Assembly: GCF_033406955.1 (NCBI RefSeq)
Contig: NZ_CP137734.1
Span: forward strand, 4,402,001-4,466,000
Source: Streptomyces violaceoruber
Lineage (GTDB): Bacteria > Actinomycetota > Actinomycetes > Streptomycetales > Streptomycetaceae
Direction of reading: 5' to 3'
Length of the DNA stretch: 64,000 nucleotides
The notes under the pieces were generated by a model. It saw only the letters and a program-made list of their open reading frames with translations, was not told the origin of the DNA and did no database searches. Below are positions 8,119 through 16,914 of this stretch, in pieces. Both the position numbers and the translations under genes were made by a program. Position 1 is the stretch's first letter; every line of letters begins with the position of its first letter.

Positions 8119-9231
8119 GTGCACGCCACCTTCCTCATCGCCCTCTACGCCTTCGCGGGCGCCGCCGCCGCCGGTCTGGTGGGCGCGGCCGTGCTGCGGC
8201 TGATCCGGCGGCGCTCGCTGACCGCGTCGCTCGCCGTGGTGGCCGCGGTCGCCGTCCTCGCGATGCTCGCGGGCACGCTGGCCGTCGCCTGGGCGATGTT
8301 CCTGTCCCCGCACGACCTGTCCGTCGTCACGACCGTCGTGGCGATGGCGGCCGTCGTCTCCCTGGCCACCGCGCTGCTGCTGGGCCGCTGGGTGGTCGCC
8401 CGCAGCCGCGAACTGGCGGCCGCGGCACGGTCGTTCGGCGACGACGGGGACTACGCCGCCCCCAGCACCCCGGCGACCGCCGAACTGGACGCGCTCAGCC
8501 GCGAACTGGCGGCCACCAGCGCCCGGCTCGCCGAGTCCCGCGAGCGGGAGCGCGCCCTGGAGGCCTCCCGGCGCGAGCTGGTCGCCTGGATCTCGCACGA
8601 CCTGCGCACCCCGCTGGCCGGGCTGCGCGCCATGTCCGAGGCGCTGGAGGACGGGGTCGCCGCCGACCCCGACCGCTACCTGCGGCAGATCCGCGCCGAG
8701 GTGGAGCGCCTCAACGACATGGTGGGCGACCTCTTCGAACTCTCCCGCATCCACGCCGGCACGCTCGTCCTCGCCCCGGCCCGGATCTCGCTCTACGACC
8801 TGATCGGCGACGCCCTCGCGGGCGCGGACCCGCTCGCGCGCCGGCACGGCGTACGGCTGGTCGGCGACGCGGTGGCGGCGGTACCGGTCGAGGTGGACGG
8901 CAAGGAGATGAGCCGGGTCCTGGGCAACCTGCTGGTCAACGCGATCCGCCGCACCCCGGCCGACGGCACGGTCGCGGTCGCCGCCGAGCGGTCCGCCGAC
9001 GGGGTGGTGGTCTCCGTCACCGACGGCTGCGGCGGCATCCCCGAGGAGGACCTGCCGCGGGTCTTCGACACCGGCTGGCGCGGCACCCACGCCCGTACGC
9101 CCCCGGCCGGGGCCGGCCTGGGCCTCGCCATCGTCCGCGGCATCGTCGAGGCCCACCGGGGCCGGGCCACGGTCCGCAACATCCCCGGCGGCTGCCGCTT
9201 CGAGGTGATCCTGCCGCCGGCGGGGGCCTGA
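8119..9231 (+). CDS. Membrane sensor histidine kinase
   Basis: A 370-residue kinase with three N-terminal membrane helices (about residues 4-27, 35-57 and 65-88) and almost no extracellular loop, so it probably senses within the membrane. A HAMP-like linker and coiled coil follow. His160 in WISHDLRTPLAG is the phosphoacceptor; the N box (NLLVNAIRRTP), VTDGCGGIP and a GAGLGLAIV lid complete the HATPase_c domain. It starts with GTG two bases after the response regulator stop and is the cognate partner. Confidence 0.95.
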   Translation: MHATFLIALYAFAGAAAAGLVGAAVLRLIRRRSLTASLAVVAAVAVLAMLAGTLAVAWAMFLSPHDLSVVTTVVAMAAVVSLATALLLGRWVVARSRELAAAARSFGDDGDYAAPSTPATAELDALSRELAATSARLAESRERERALEASRRELVAWISHDLRTPLAGLRAMSEALEDGVAADPDRYLRQIRAEVERLNDMVGDLFELSRIHAGTLVLAPARISLYDLIGDALAGADPLARRHGVRLVGDAVAAVPVEVDGKEMSRVLGNLLVNAIRRTPADGTVAVAAERSADGVVVSVTDGCGGIPEEDLPRVFDTGWRGTHARTPPAGAGLGLAIVRGIVEAHRGRATVRNIPGGCRFEVILPPAGA

Positions 9232-9251
9232 GCCCCGGGCCGGACCCCGGG

Positions 9252-10256
9252 TCAGTCCCCGCGCAGCCCGTCCCGGGCGAACTCCCGCATGCCCTCCGCG
9301 AATCCGACCCGGGGCCGCCAGCCCAGGTCGGTCCGCAGGCGCGCGGAGTCCGCGGTGATGTGCCGGACGTCGCCGAGGCGGTACTCGCCGGTGACGACGG
9401 GCTCGGGGCCGCCGTGCGCGGCGGACAGGGCGACGGCCATCTCACCCACGGTGTGCGGCTCACCGCTGCCGGTGTTGTAGGCGCTGAGGGCGCCCTCCGG
9501 CGGCCGGGCGGACTCCAGTGCGGCGACGTTCGCGGCGGCCACGTCCCGCACGTGCACGAAGTCCCGGCGCTGGCGGCCGTCCTCGAAGACGCGCGGCGCC
9601 TCGCCGCGGGCCAGCGCGGAGCGGAAGAAGGAGGCGACACCGGCGTACGGGGTGTCGCGGGGCATCCGGGGGCCGTACACGTTGTGGTAGCGCAGTGACA
9701 CCGCCGTCGCGCCGGTCGTCCGGGCCCAGGCGGCGGCCAGGTGCTCCTGGGCCAGCTTGGTCGTGGCGTACACGTTGCGCGGGTCGGCCGGGGCGTCCTC
9801 GCCGACCAGGCCCGGGGCCAGGTCCGCGCCGCACCGGGGGCAGGTGGGCTCGAACCGGCCCGCGTCCAGGTCGGCGACGGCGCGCGGTCCCGGCCGCACC
9901 ACGCCGTGCCGCGCGCACGTGTAACGGCCCTCCCCGTAGACGACCATCGACCCGGCGAGCACCAGCCGCCGCACGCCCGCCCCGGCCGTCGCGGCGAGCA
10001 GGACGGCGGTGCCGAGATCGTTGCGGGAGACGTACTCCGCCGCGTCGGCGAACCCGTTGCCGAGGCCGACCATCGCCGCCTGGTGGCACACGGCGTCCAC
10101 CCCGGCGAGTGCTCGCGCCAGGGCCGCCGGATCGCGCACGTCGGCGCCGGGGTCCTCGCGGACGTCGTAGCCCACGGGCTCGTGCCCGTGCTCCCGCAGG
10201 GCCTCGACGACATGGGACCCGATGAAACCGGCGCTGCCGGTGACCAGTACGCGCAT
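9252..10256 (-). CDS. NAD-dependent sugar-nucleotide epimerase/dehydratase (extended SDR)
   Basis: A 334-residue protein with the Rossmann motif GSAGFIGSH at residues 7-15, SMVVYGEG and the catalytic YATTK (Tyr-x-x-x-Lys). Between about residues 112 and 150 is an insertion with four cysteines (YTCARHG to PTCPRCG) that looks like a zinc ribbon, found in some epimerases acting on dTDP-sugars. It would make a nucleotide-sugar donor, fitting the glycosyltransferase operon nearby. It is convergent with the kinase gene, with a 20-base gap. Confidence 0.9.
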   Translation of the reverse strand: MRVLVTGSAGFIGSHVVEALREHGHEPVGYDVREDPGADVRDPAALARALAGVDAVCHQAAMVGLGNGFADAAEYVSRNDLGTAVLLAATAGAGVRRLVLAGSMVVYGEGRYTCARHGVVRPGPRAVADLDAGRFEPTCPRCGADLAPGLVGEDAPADPRNVYATTKLAQEHLAAAWARTTGATAVSLRYHNVYGPRMPRDTPYAGVASFFRSALARGEAPRVFEDGRQRRDFVHVRDVAAANVAALESARPPEGALSAYNTGSGEPHTVGEMAVALSAAHGGPEPVVTGEYRLGDVRHITADSARLRTDLGWRPRVGFAEGMREFARDGLRGD

Positions 10257-10473
10257 GTCCGACACGCTAGGCCCGGGCAGGCGCCGGGCCGGGTGTGCCG
10301 TCCCGCACGTCACGGGTCCGTAAGAAGCGGGGCGGTCGCGGACCCGAGGCGACTTTGCCATTCCTTTACAACCCGGCCGGTCCCCGCCTCGTCTCTCCGT
10401 CCGACCCGCATCACCCCCCGCGGTGCGCCGGTGCCCACGCGCCGCCGCGCCGACGACGAGAGAGAGCGACCCG

Positions 10474-10863
10474 ATGCGCCGAACCATCCTCACCGCCGTG
10501 GCCCTGGCCTGCACCGCCGTACTGGCTAGCACCGGAACCGCGTTCGCCGACGACCCCACCCCGGCGCCCGCCGCCCCCGCCGAGAGCGCCCCGAGCCCCG
10601 GCACCGGACCGGCCGACGCGACCCCCGTGCCGTCCGTCAGCGCCCCCGCCGCCGAGCCGACCGAGGCGCCGACCCCCGCGCCGGCCGACGGCCAGGTCTC
10701 CGTCGTACCGGAGGGCGCGGCCGACACCGGGGTCGCGGGGCCCTCGGACCCGGCCGGGACCGACGCGTCCGTGGTCGGCGCGAGTGCCGGCGGGGTGCTC
10801 CTCGCGGGCGGCGCGGTCCTCTTCGTCGTACGCCGTCGACGGGCGGCGGCGACCGGCGCATGA
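10474..10863 (+). CDS. Secreted Pro/Ala-rich surface protein, candidate sortase substrate
   Basis: A 129-residue protein with a clear signal peptide (MRRTILTAVALACTAVLAS, cut after AFA), a Pro/Ala/Thr-rich middle, then GAADTG at about residue 80 followed some 18 residues later by a hydrophobic helix and an RRRR tail. This is the order of a sortase sorting signal, though the motif differs from LPXTG. The start ATG 10474 has GAGAGAG before it; the upstream in-frame ATG at 10423 gives no signal peptide. The stop overlaps the sortase start (ATGA), so the two are made together. Confidence 0.8.
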   Translation: MRRTILTAVALACTAVLASTGTAFADDPTPAPAAPAESAPSPGTGPADATPVPSVSAPAAEPTEAPTPAPADGQVSVVPEGAADTGVAGPSDPAGTDASVVGASAGGVLLAGGAVLFVVRRRRAAATGA

Positions 10864-11486
10864 TCCCGCGCCCCGGCCGGGTCCTCGCGACCGCCGCGCT
10901 GGCCGCGCTGCTCGTGGGCTGCGGCGGCGGCCAGGGGGACGGCGGCACGGCACCCGACCGGCCGCCGCCCGCGACGGCCGCGGCACCGCCCGCGCGGACC
11001 CCCGCCGAGCCGGTGCGGCCCCTGGCGCGTTCCGTGCCGGTGGGGCTGCGCATCCCCGCCATCGGGGTCGACACCCCGGTGATGGGCCTCGGTCTCGCCG
11101 CGGACGGCACGGTGGAGGTCCCGCCCGTCACGGACGACGACCGCGCCGGCTGGTACCGGCACTCGCCGACGCCGGGTCAGGTGGGCCCTTCGGTCCTCCT
11201 GGGCCACGTCACGGTGGGCCGGTACGGCGACGGGGTCTTCCGGCACCTCGCGGGGCTGCGCCGCGGCGAGCGGATCGAGGCCCGCCTGGAGAACGGCACC
11301 ACCGCCGAGTTCACGGTCACCGCCGTACGGACGGTGGCGAAGGCCGACTTCCCGACGGACGACGTCTACGGGGACGTGGCGGGGCCGGAGTTGCGGCTCA
11401 TCACCTGCGGCGGTCCGCGCGACGGCCAGGAGTACCGGGACAACGTGATCGTCTTCGCCGAACTGAGCGCCACCAAGGGCCGCTAG
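10860..11486 (+). CDS. Class F sortase, lipoprotein-like
   Basis: A 208-residue transpeptidase. The N-terminus has a lipobox-like LLVGCGG (Cys21), so it may be lipid-anchored as well as exported. The catalytic triad is visible: His116 in LLGHVT, Cys183 in LITCGG and Arg193 in EYRDNV. The short beta-barrel RIPAIGVDTPV is typical of actinobacterial class F enzymes. It should act outside the membrane, joining a surface protein to the cell wall; the protein encoded immediately upstream is the obvious candidate. Confidence 0.93.
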   Translation: MIPRPGRVLATAALAALLVGCGGGQGDGGTAPDRPPPATAAAPPARTPAEPVRPLARSVPVGLRIPAIGVDTPVMGLGLAADGTVEVPPVTDDDRAGWYRHSPTPGQVGPSVLLGHVTVGRYGDGVFRHLAGLRRGERIEARLENGTTAEFTVTAVRTVAKADFPTDDVYGDVAGPELRLITCGGPRDGQEYRDNVIVFAELSATKGR

Positions 11487-11537
11487 AACAGGTCCCGGTG
11501 CGCACCGCACCGCATACCCTCACGACCATGGAGAGCG

Positions 11538-12029
11538 TTGAAACGGTCCCGTGACAGGGCGGCGTCCGAGCTGTTCGCCGCCCTGTATCCGCGCCTCGCC
11601 GGCTGGTGCCGCCGGCTCGTCGACGACGACGAGACGGCCCACGAGATCGCCTCCGAGGCGTTCACCCGGCTCTGGGCCCGCTGGACGTCCGTGGAGGAGC
11701 CCCGCGGCTTCCTCTACGTCACCGCCGCCAACCTCGTCCGCGACCACTGGCGCAAGCTGGAGCGCGAGCGCCGGGCGGTGCGCCGGGTCACCGCGGAGGT
11801 CGCCGTGCGCCCGCACCCGGAACAGGCCGACCCCTCGGTGCGGCTGCTCGTACAGTCGCTGCCGGAGCGGCTGCGGGTGCCGATCCTGCTCCACTACTAC
11901 GCCGACATGCCGATCCGGGAGGTGTCCGTGCTGACCGGACGCAAGGAGGGAACCGTCAAGGCCGACCTGCACGCGGCCCGCGAACTGCTCCGCGTCCATC
12001 TGAGGAGAAGCCTTGACCACACGCCTTGA
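11538..12029 (+). CDS. ECF-type RNA polymerase sigma factor
   Basis: A 163-residue sigma factor with region 2 (ELFAALYPRLAGWCRRL to RDHWRKLERERR) and region 4 (LPERLRVPILLHYYADMPIREVSVLTGRKEGTVKADLHAAR). I start it at TTG 11538 with GGAG just before it, because the ATG at 11528 opens only an 8-residue peptide in another frame. It overlaps the next gene, a membrane protein that is the likely anti-sigma partner. Confidence 0.9.
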   Translation: MKRSRDRAASELFAALYPRLAGWCRRLVDDDETAHEIASEAFTRLWARWTSVEEPRGFLYVTAANLVRDHWRKLERERRAVRRVTAEVAVRPHPEQADPSVRLLVQSLPERLRVPILLHYYADMPIREVSVLTGRKEGTVKADLHAARELLRVHLRRSLDHTP

Positions 12030-12582
12030 GGACGAGATGGACGAGCCCGGTTCCGACCGCGACGATCCGCTGCTGGTCGTGCTGCGTCCGGGCGCCGACT
12101 TCCTGGGCCCGCCGCCGGGCCGCTACGAGGCGATCCGCCGGGCCGCGTCCCGGCGGCGCCTGCTGCGCGCCGCCGCCGGTGCCGCCGCGACCGCTGCCGC
12201 CGCCGCCCTGATCGCGCTGCCGCTGAACCTGGCGGCCCCCGCCCCGCCGGCGCGCCCGACGCCGCCCCTGGCCCCGGCCCCGGCCGCCCCCACGCCGGAG
12301 GCCACCCCGAGCCCGGCGCCGCCGAGCGAATCCACCCGGGCGCCCGACACCGGCCCCGCACTGCCGACCGGGGAATCCGCGCCGCCCGGCGCCACGCCGT
12401 CGCCCTCGGAGCCGTCGCCGTCGACGCCGTCGTCCGAGCCGTCGGCCGAGCCGAGCGACCCGCCCGTCCGGCAGGCGCCGACGAACGCGCCCGGCACCGT
12501 GGTACCCACGCCCTCGGCGCACGGCCCCGCGGAGCAGGGCGGCCCGGCCGTGACGGACGGCACGGCTGCTACAACGGGGTGA
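12013..12582 (+). CDS. Membrane-anchored Pro/Ser-rich protein, likely anti-sigma partner
   Basis: A 189-residue protein with a short cytoplasmic N-terminus, one membrane helix at about residues 54-76 after RRRLLRAA, and a long extracellular tail of Pro, Ser, Thr and Ala repeats. It overlaps the sigma gene by 17 bases and starts with TTG at 12013 behind GAGGAG. Position and topology fit a sigma-factor control protein, but no ZAS zinc motif (HxxxCxxC) is present, so the anti-sigma role is inferred only from context. Confidence 0.7.
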   Translation: MTTRLEDEMDEPGSDRDDPLLVVLRPGADFLGPPPGRYEAIRRAASRRRLLRAAAGAAATAAAAALIALPLNLAAPAPPARPTPPLAPAPAAPTPEATPSPAPPSESTRAPDTGPALPTGESAPPGATPSPSEPSPSTPSSEPSAEPSDPPVRQAPTNAPGTVVPTPSAHGPAEQGGPAVTDGTAATTG

Positions 12583-12935
12583 TGATCTACCACGTGGTAC
12601 CGCTGGCCGAGTGGAACGCCGGCCGGGGCCGGCCGTACGCGCCCGACTCCCTCACGCGGGACGGGTTCGTCCACTGCTCGCCCGACGAGGAGACCACGCT
12701 CGCCGTCGTCAACGCCTTCTACCGCGGCGCGCCCCGGCCACTGGTGGCCCTGCTCCTGGACGAGGACCGGCTCACCGCGAGGTGCGTGTGGGAGGCGGCC
12801 GAACCCGCCCCGCCGCCCGGGGTCGCCGGGGGCACCCTGTTCCCGCACGTCTTCGGCCCCGTCGACCGCGCGGCCGTCCAGCGCGTGCTGGAGGTCCGCT
12901 GGGACGACGAGGGCCGGGCGACGGGCCTGTTCTGA
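12579..12935 (+). CDS. DUF952 family protein
   Basis: A 118-residue protein spanning the whole DUF952 domain: IYHVVPLAEWNAG, then DGFVHCSPDE and a C-terminal PHVFGPV. DUF952 proteins are small and cytoplasmic, related in fold to glutathione-S-transferase-associated domains; the biochemical role is unknown. The GTG at 12579 overlaps the previous stop, and the ATG at 12582 is equally possible. Confidence 0.85.
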   Translation: MMIYHVVPLAEWNAGRGRPYAPDSLTRDGFVHCSPDEETTLAVVNAFYRGAPRPLVALLLDEDRLTARCVWEAAEPAPPPGVAGGTLFPHVFGPVDRAAVQRVLEVRWDDEGRATGLF

Positions 12936-12942
12936 TCCGGCC

Positions 12943-13272
12943 TCAGAGTTCCTGGGGGGTGCCGACGGTGCCGCCCAGCAGCGCGGACGCCGCCTCGACC
13001 GGCGTGGCGGCGGGCGCCGGGGACGCGGGCTCGGCCCCGGGGGCGGGGTGGCAGGTGAAGCCGAGGCGGGCCATGGCCCGGGTCACCTCGCCGCCGCTGA
13101 AGTCGCGCCGGTCCTGCCGGGTGACGACCTCGCCCACCTGCTTGACGGGGTACCGGCGGCGGCCGATGGTCACGGACTCACCGGTGACGGGTTCGGGCGT
13201 GACGCCCTTCATCGAGTCCAGCACCCCGCTCTTGGTGAGGTCGAACGGATACCGGGCGATGACACAGCGCAT
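12943..13272 (-). CDS. SCO5918-like conserved protein next to the helicase
   Basis: A 109-residue protein starting MRCVIARYPFDL, with a compact conserved middle (VTGESVTIGRRRYPVKQVGEVVTRQDRRDF) and an Ala/Pro-rich tail. I recall this as a Streptomyces family found beside the DEAD-box helicase and cold-shock gene, as here. It lies 87 bases after the helicase stop on the same strand and probably belongs to the same RNA-related locus. No catalytic motif is seen. Confidence 0.75.
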   Translation of the reverse strand: MRCVIARYPFDLTKSGVLDSMKGVTPEPVTGESVTIGRRRYPVKQVGEVVTRQDRRDFSGGEVTRAMARLGFTCHPAPGAEPASPAPAATPVEAASALLGGTVGTPQEL

Positions 13273-13359
13273 GATGCCTCCAACGAGCGGAATGGGGCGG
13301 GTGGGGTCAGGATCCGGATCCGGACCGCGTCCGAACCCGGGGCGGGTGTCCTAGGGGTG

Positions 13360-14946
13360 TCAGGCCGCCGAGCCGGTCGAACCGCCGGTGGACTGGCGGC
13401 GCGGCCTGCGGCGCGGGGACTCGCCGGTGGGCCGCCCCTGGGCGGCGGTGCGGGACTGGCCCGCGGTGCGGGACTGCGCGGCGCCGGTGCGGGCCTGGGT
13501 ACCGGTGCCCTGCCCGCCGCTGCGGCCCTGCGCGGAACGGCCGCGGCGGCCGCGGGACGGGGACCCCGCGCCGGCGGCGGCGCGCCGGGGGCGCTCCACG
13601 ACCGGTGCGGTGATGACGACGGGAACGCCCGAGGGGGTCTGCGCACCGGTGATGCGCGCCAGCTCCGCCTCGCCCGAGCGGACCGGGGTGACCTGCGGGG
13701 TGATCCCGGCCAGGGACATCAGCCGGGTCATCTCGCGCCGCTGGTCCGGCGTCACCAGGGTGACGACGCTGCCGGACTCGCCGGCCCGGGCCGTGCGGCC
13801 GCCCCGGTGCAGGTAGTCCTTGTGGTCGCCGGGCGGGTCCACGTTGACGACCAGGTCGAGGTTGTCGACGTGGATGCCGCGGGCCGCGACGTTGGTCGCC
13901 ACCAGCGCCGTCACCTGCCCGTCCTTGAACTGGGCGAGGGTGCGGGTGCGCTGCGGCTGGGACTTGCCGCCGTGCAGGCCGGCGGCGCGCACCCCGCTCT
14001 TCAGCAGGTGCTTCACCAGCCGGTCCACCCGGTGCTTGGTGTCCAGGAACATGATGACCCGGCCGTCGCGCGCCGCGATCTCGATGGTCGCGCGCTGCTT
14101 GTCCTCGTCCTGCACGTGCAGGACGTGGTGCTCCATCGTGGTGACGGCACCGGCCGACGGGTCGACGGAGTGGACCACCGGGTCGGTCAGGTAGCGGCGG
14201 ACCAGCTTGTCGACGTTGCGGTCCAGGGTGGCCGAGAACAGCATCCGCTGCCCGTCCGCCGCGACCTGGTCGAGCAGGGCGGTGACCTGCGGCATGAAGC
14301 CCATGTCGGTCATCTGGTCGGCCTCGTCCAGGACCGTGATGGTGACGTCGCCGAGGGCGCAGTCGCCGCGGTCGATGAGGTCCTTGAGCCGTCCGGGCGT
14401 CGCCACGACGACCTCCGCGCCGGAGCGCAGCGCGCCGGCCTGCCGGCCGATGGACATGCCGCCGACCACGGTGGCCGACCTGAGGCCCACGGCGCGGGCG
14501 TACGGGGTGAGCGCGTCGGTGACCTGCTGGGCCAGCTCACGGGTGGGGACGAGGACCAGGGCGAGCGGACGCCGCGGCTCGGCGCGCTTGCCCGCCGTGC
14601 GGGCCAGCAGGGCCAGGCCGAAGGCGAGCGTCTTGCCAGAACCGGTGCGGCCGCGGCCGAGCACGTCGCGTCCGGCCAGGGAGTTCGGCAGGGTCGCCGC
14701 CTGGATCGGGAACGGCTCGGTCACGCCCTGGTCGCCGAGCGCGGCCAGCATGCGGGCCGGCAGGTCCAGTTCGGCGAAGGTCTCGACGGCGGGCAGCGCC
14801 GGGGTGATGGTCTTGGGCAGGGCGAACTCGCCGCCCTGGGGCGCGGCGGCCGGGCGGCGGCCGGAGTTCTGGGGGCGGCCGGCCGAACGGGAGCGACGGG
14901 GGCCGTCGCCGGCGCGCCGGCGGTCGTTGGTGCGTGCGCGGTTCAT
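13360..14946 (-). CDS. DEAD-box ATP-dependent RNA helicase
   Basis: A 528-residue helicase. Visible motifs in order: the Q motif (FPIQAATLP), Walker A GRTGSGKT, PTRELAQQV, TPGRLKDL, the DEAD box in VLDEADQM, FSATLD, and motif VI HRGGRTARAGE. The last ~90 residues are Arg/Gly/Gln/Ser-rich, a typical RNA-binding tail. It unwinds RNA, probably in cold adaptation. I choose ATG 14946; the frame stays open back to 15405 only because it shadows the cold-shock gene. The cold-shock gene lies upstream on the same strand with a strong terminator between, so the helicase likely has its own promoter or is read by leak-through. Confidence 0.95.
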   Translation of the reverse strand: MNRARTNDRRRAGDGPRRSRSAGRPQNSGRRPAAAPQGGEFALPKTITPALPAVETFAELDLPARMLAALGDQGVTEPFPIQAATLPNSLAGRDVLGRGRTGSGKTLAFGLALLARTAGKRAEPRRPLALVLVPTRELAQQVTDALTPYARAVGLRSATVVGGMSIGRQAGALRSGAEVVVATPGRLKDLIDRGDCALGDVTITVLDEADQMTDMGFMPQVTALLDQVAADGQRMLFSATLDRNVDKLVRRYLTDPVVHSVDPSAGAVTTMEHHVLHVQDEDKQRATIEIAARDGRVIMFLDTKHRVDRLVKHLLKSGVRAAGLHGGKSQPQRTRTLAQFKDGQVTALVATNVAARGIHVDNLDLVVNVDPPGDHKDYLHRGGRTARAGESGSVVTLVTPDQRREMTRLMSLAGITPQVTPVRSGEAELARITGAQTPSGVPVVITAPVVERPRRAAAGAGSPSRGRRGRSAQGRSGGQGTGTQARTGAAQSRTAGQSRTAAQGRPTGESPRRRPRRQSTGGSTGSAA

Positions 14947-15167
14947 GGGGAACCTTCCTTGATACGGCACGTAACAAGGGAGACCCGCAGCGGACGAGCG
15001 GCGCAGGGAATCGCAAGAACGAGCCGGACCGGTCGATTTCGGCGTGTGGGGCCGAGCGGACCGGGAGAATTGGTGAATGCGGGGGAACGCGGGGAACGCG
15101 GGTAAGTCGAATGCGCGGGGGGAAATCCGTGGCCCCCGCGGGGCGGCGTGCGCCCGGAAACGCGGCG

Positions 15168-15203
15168 AGCTGGGGCCCGCACCCCTAGGTGCGGGCCCCA
15201 GCT
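15168..15203 (-). terminator. Hairpin terminator of the second cold-shock gene
   Basis: A perfect 15-base-pair inverted repeat (AGCTGGGGCCCGCAC with GTGCGGGCCCCAGCT) and a six-base loop start 18 bases after the cold-shock stop codon. It separates that gene from the downstream helicase gene. Confidence 0.85.
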
Positions 15204-15221
15204 GCGCGGTGTGCGTGAGCG

Positions 15222-15425
15222 TCAGGCCGGGGTGATGTTCTCGGCCGTCGGGCCCTTCTGGCCCTGCGCGATGTCGAAGGTCACCTTCTGACCCTCGAGC
15301 AGCTCGCGGAAGCCCTGCGCGTTGATGTTCGAGTAGTGGGCGAAGACGTCGGGACCGCCGCCGTCCTGCTCGATGAAGCCGAAGCCCTTTTCGGCGTTGA
15401 ACCACTTCACGGTGCCGGAAGCCAT
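15222..15425 (-). CDS. Cold-shock domain protein (CspA family), second copy
   Basis: A 67-residue cold-shock domain protein with KGFGFI and DVFAHY, differing from the protein at 1667 at a dozen or so positions. It binds single-stranded nucleic acid and should work with the helicase encoded downstream. The start is ATG 15425, preceded by GAAGGAGA. The leader carries the same 37-base promoter/leader element as the other copy, 85 bases before the ATG. Confidence 0.97.
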   Translation of the reverse strand: MASGTVKWFNAEKGFGFIEQDGGGPDVFAHYSNINAQGFRELLEGQKVTFDIAQGQKGPTAENITPA

Positions 15426-15510
15426 GTTTTCTCCTTCGGTACGGTGCTCGGAGTTCACCCTGTGTGCACTCCGGTCGCCGCGATGATCACCCCGTCGGAA
15501 AAAACCTTCA

Positions 15511-15547
15511 GGCAACCACAACTGCAACTTCGTCCGACAGTAGCACG
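15511..15547 (-). promoter_or_regulatory. Conserved cold-shock gene promoter/5' leader element, copy 2
   Basis: Read on the minus strand, CGTGCTA (15547-15541) is followed by a TACTGT -10-like box and, at 15529-15511, by AGTTGCAGTTGTGGTTGCC, identical to 1556-1574. The spacing to the start codon (85 bases) is close to that of copy 1 (92 bases), whereas the sequence between differs, so the element is under constraint. Confidence 0.6.
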
Positions 15548-15709
15548 CCGTGATCGACCGGGTGCCGGCGATAATCTTGGCCCGATCGGCCGCCGGGGGA
15601 ATATTCCCGGGACGGCCGCCGGGTCCTCCCCGCCGACCTGGCGGACAGCGCCGGTCCATGGCGCGCGAACCCCCGCACCGAGACAAAGGACACGTCCGCG
15701 CGGGCGGGG

Positions 15710-16567
15710 TCAGCGGAGGTCGGCGAGGTCCTCGGCGGTCAGGACGATCGACCCGGCGGCGGTGTTCTCCTCCAGGTGGGCCACGGAGCCCGTGCCGGGG
15801 ATGGCCAGGGTGACGGGCGAGGAGGCGAGCAGCCGGGCCAGGGCGATCTGCGGGACCGTGGCGCCGTGCCGGTCCGCGACCTCGGCGACGCGGCCCCCGC
15901 CGATGTCGGCCAGGCCGCCGCCCAGCGGGAAGTACGGCACGTAGGCGATGCCGGCCTCCTCGCAGCGGGCCAGCACCTCCGTGTCGTCGCGCCGGTCAGG
16001 GTGGAAGTGGTTCTGGACGGCCGCGACGGGTGCGATCGCCCGCGCCTCGGCGAGGTGCCCGGCGTCCACGTGGCTGAGGCCCAGGTGCCGGATCAGGCCC
16101 TCCTCGCGCAGCGCGGCCAGCGCCTCGAAGCGGGCGGCGACGGACTCGCCGTGCGGCGGCGGCTCGATGCCGCCGATGCGGAGGTACACCAGGTCGAGGC
16201 GGTCGACCCCGAGGCCCGCCAGGTTCTCCTCGACCAGTGCCCGCAGTGCGCCCGGATCGGTGGTCGCCTCCAGGCCGCCGTTCGGGGTGCGCAGCGGGCC
16301 GACCTTGGTGGCGATCACCAGGCCGTCCGGGTAGGGGTGCAGGGCCTCGCGGATCAGGTCGTTGGCCCGGACGGAGCCGTCGTCACTGGTGTAGAAGGCG
16401 GCGGTGTCGATGTGGTCGATGCCGAGTTCCACGGCACGGCGCAGCACGGCGCGGCCGGTCTCCGGGTCGCGGGCCGGGCCGTGGAAGCTGTTGGTGGGCA
16501 GGCGCATGGCTCCGAAGCCGAGCCGCCCGATCGGAAGGTCGCCACCGAGGCGGAAGTCGTTGCTCAT
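15710..16567 (-). CDS. Aldo/keto reductase
   Basis: A 285-residue (beta/alpha)8-barrel NADPH-dependent reductase. The N-terminus LGFGAMRLPT, the IDTAAFYTSD motif with catalytic Asp and Tyr, Lys in VIATKVG, and the C-terminal SVAHLEENTAA cofactor loop are present. The usual catalytic His segment is replaced by YLRIGG. It would reduce small aldehydes or ketones in the cytoplasm; the substrate is unknown. The start ATG 16567 matches the family start. It is a single gene, divergent from the regulator at 16915. Confidence 0.9.
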   Translation of the reverse strand: MSNDFRLGGDLPIGRLGFGAMRLPTNSFHGPARDPETGRAVLRRAVELGIDHIDTAAFYTSDDGSVRANDLIREALHPYPDGLVIATKVGPLRTPNGGLEATTDPGALRALVEENLAGLGVDRLDLVYLRIGGIEPPPHGESVAARFEALAALREEGLIRHLGLSHVDAGHLAEARAIAPVAAVQNHFHPDRRDDTEVLARCEEAGIAYVPYFPLGGGLADIGGGRVAEVADRHGATVPQIALARLLASSPVTLAIPGTGSVAHLEENTAAGSIVLTAEDLADLR

Positions 16568-16914
16568 GCCCTCACCCTGCGCGGCACGCCCCCCGCCCCA
16601 CGAGCCCTTGGCAGCTTGCTGCCAGCCACCGCCCCGCGGCCCGGTCGTCACCACACCGACGCGACGGCCCGGCGGCCCGGCGGCCCGGCGGCCCGTCGAC
16701 CCGTCGGACCGCCGACAGAGGCTTCGGCGCCGGGGAGCATTGCGAAGGCGGTGGCTTCCACGGAGCGGATGGCCCGCACGGGGCGGTGGCCGTCATGACG
16801 GCGGCGGCCGCCGCCGAGGGCCGCCAGGGCGCCGACGGCGGCGCCGTGGGCCCGTGCGGGTGCGGCACGCGCCGAGACCCCGGCCGGTGGAGGCGCAGGC
16901 GGCACAATGGCCGT
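16568..16914. other. Intergenic region between divergent genes
   Basis: 347 bases without a convincing gene. It holds about four tandem copies of a 9-base GC-rich unit (GGCCCGGCG) near 16676-16712. Promoters for both flanking genes must lie here, but I cannot place them. Confidence 0.5.

Noticed and set aside
13360..15405. Helicase frame open up to 15405, suggesting a longer protein with an Arg-rich N-terminus.
   Set aside because: The extension is the cold-shock gene read in another frame, and there is a strong terminator inside it; the family start is at 14946.
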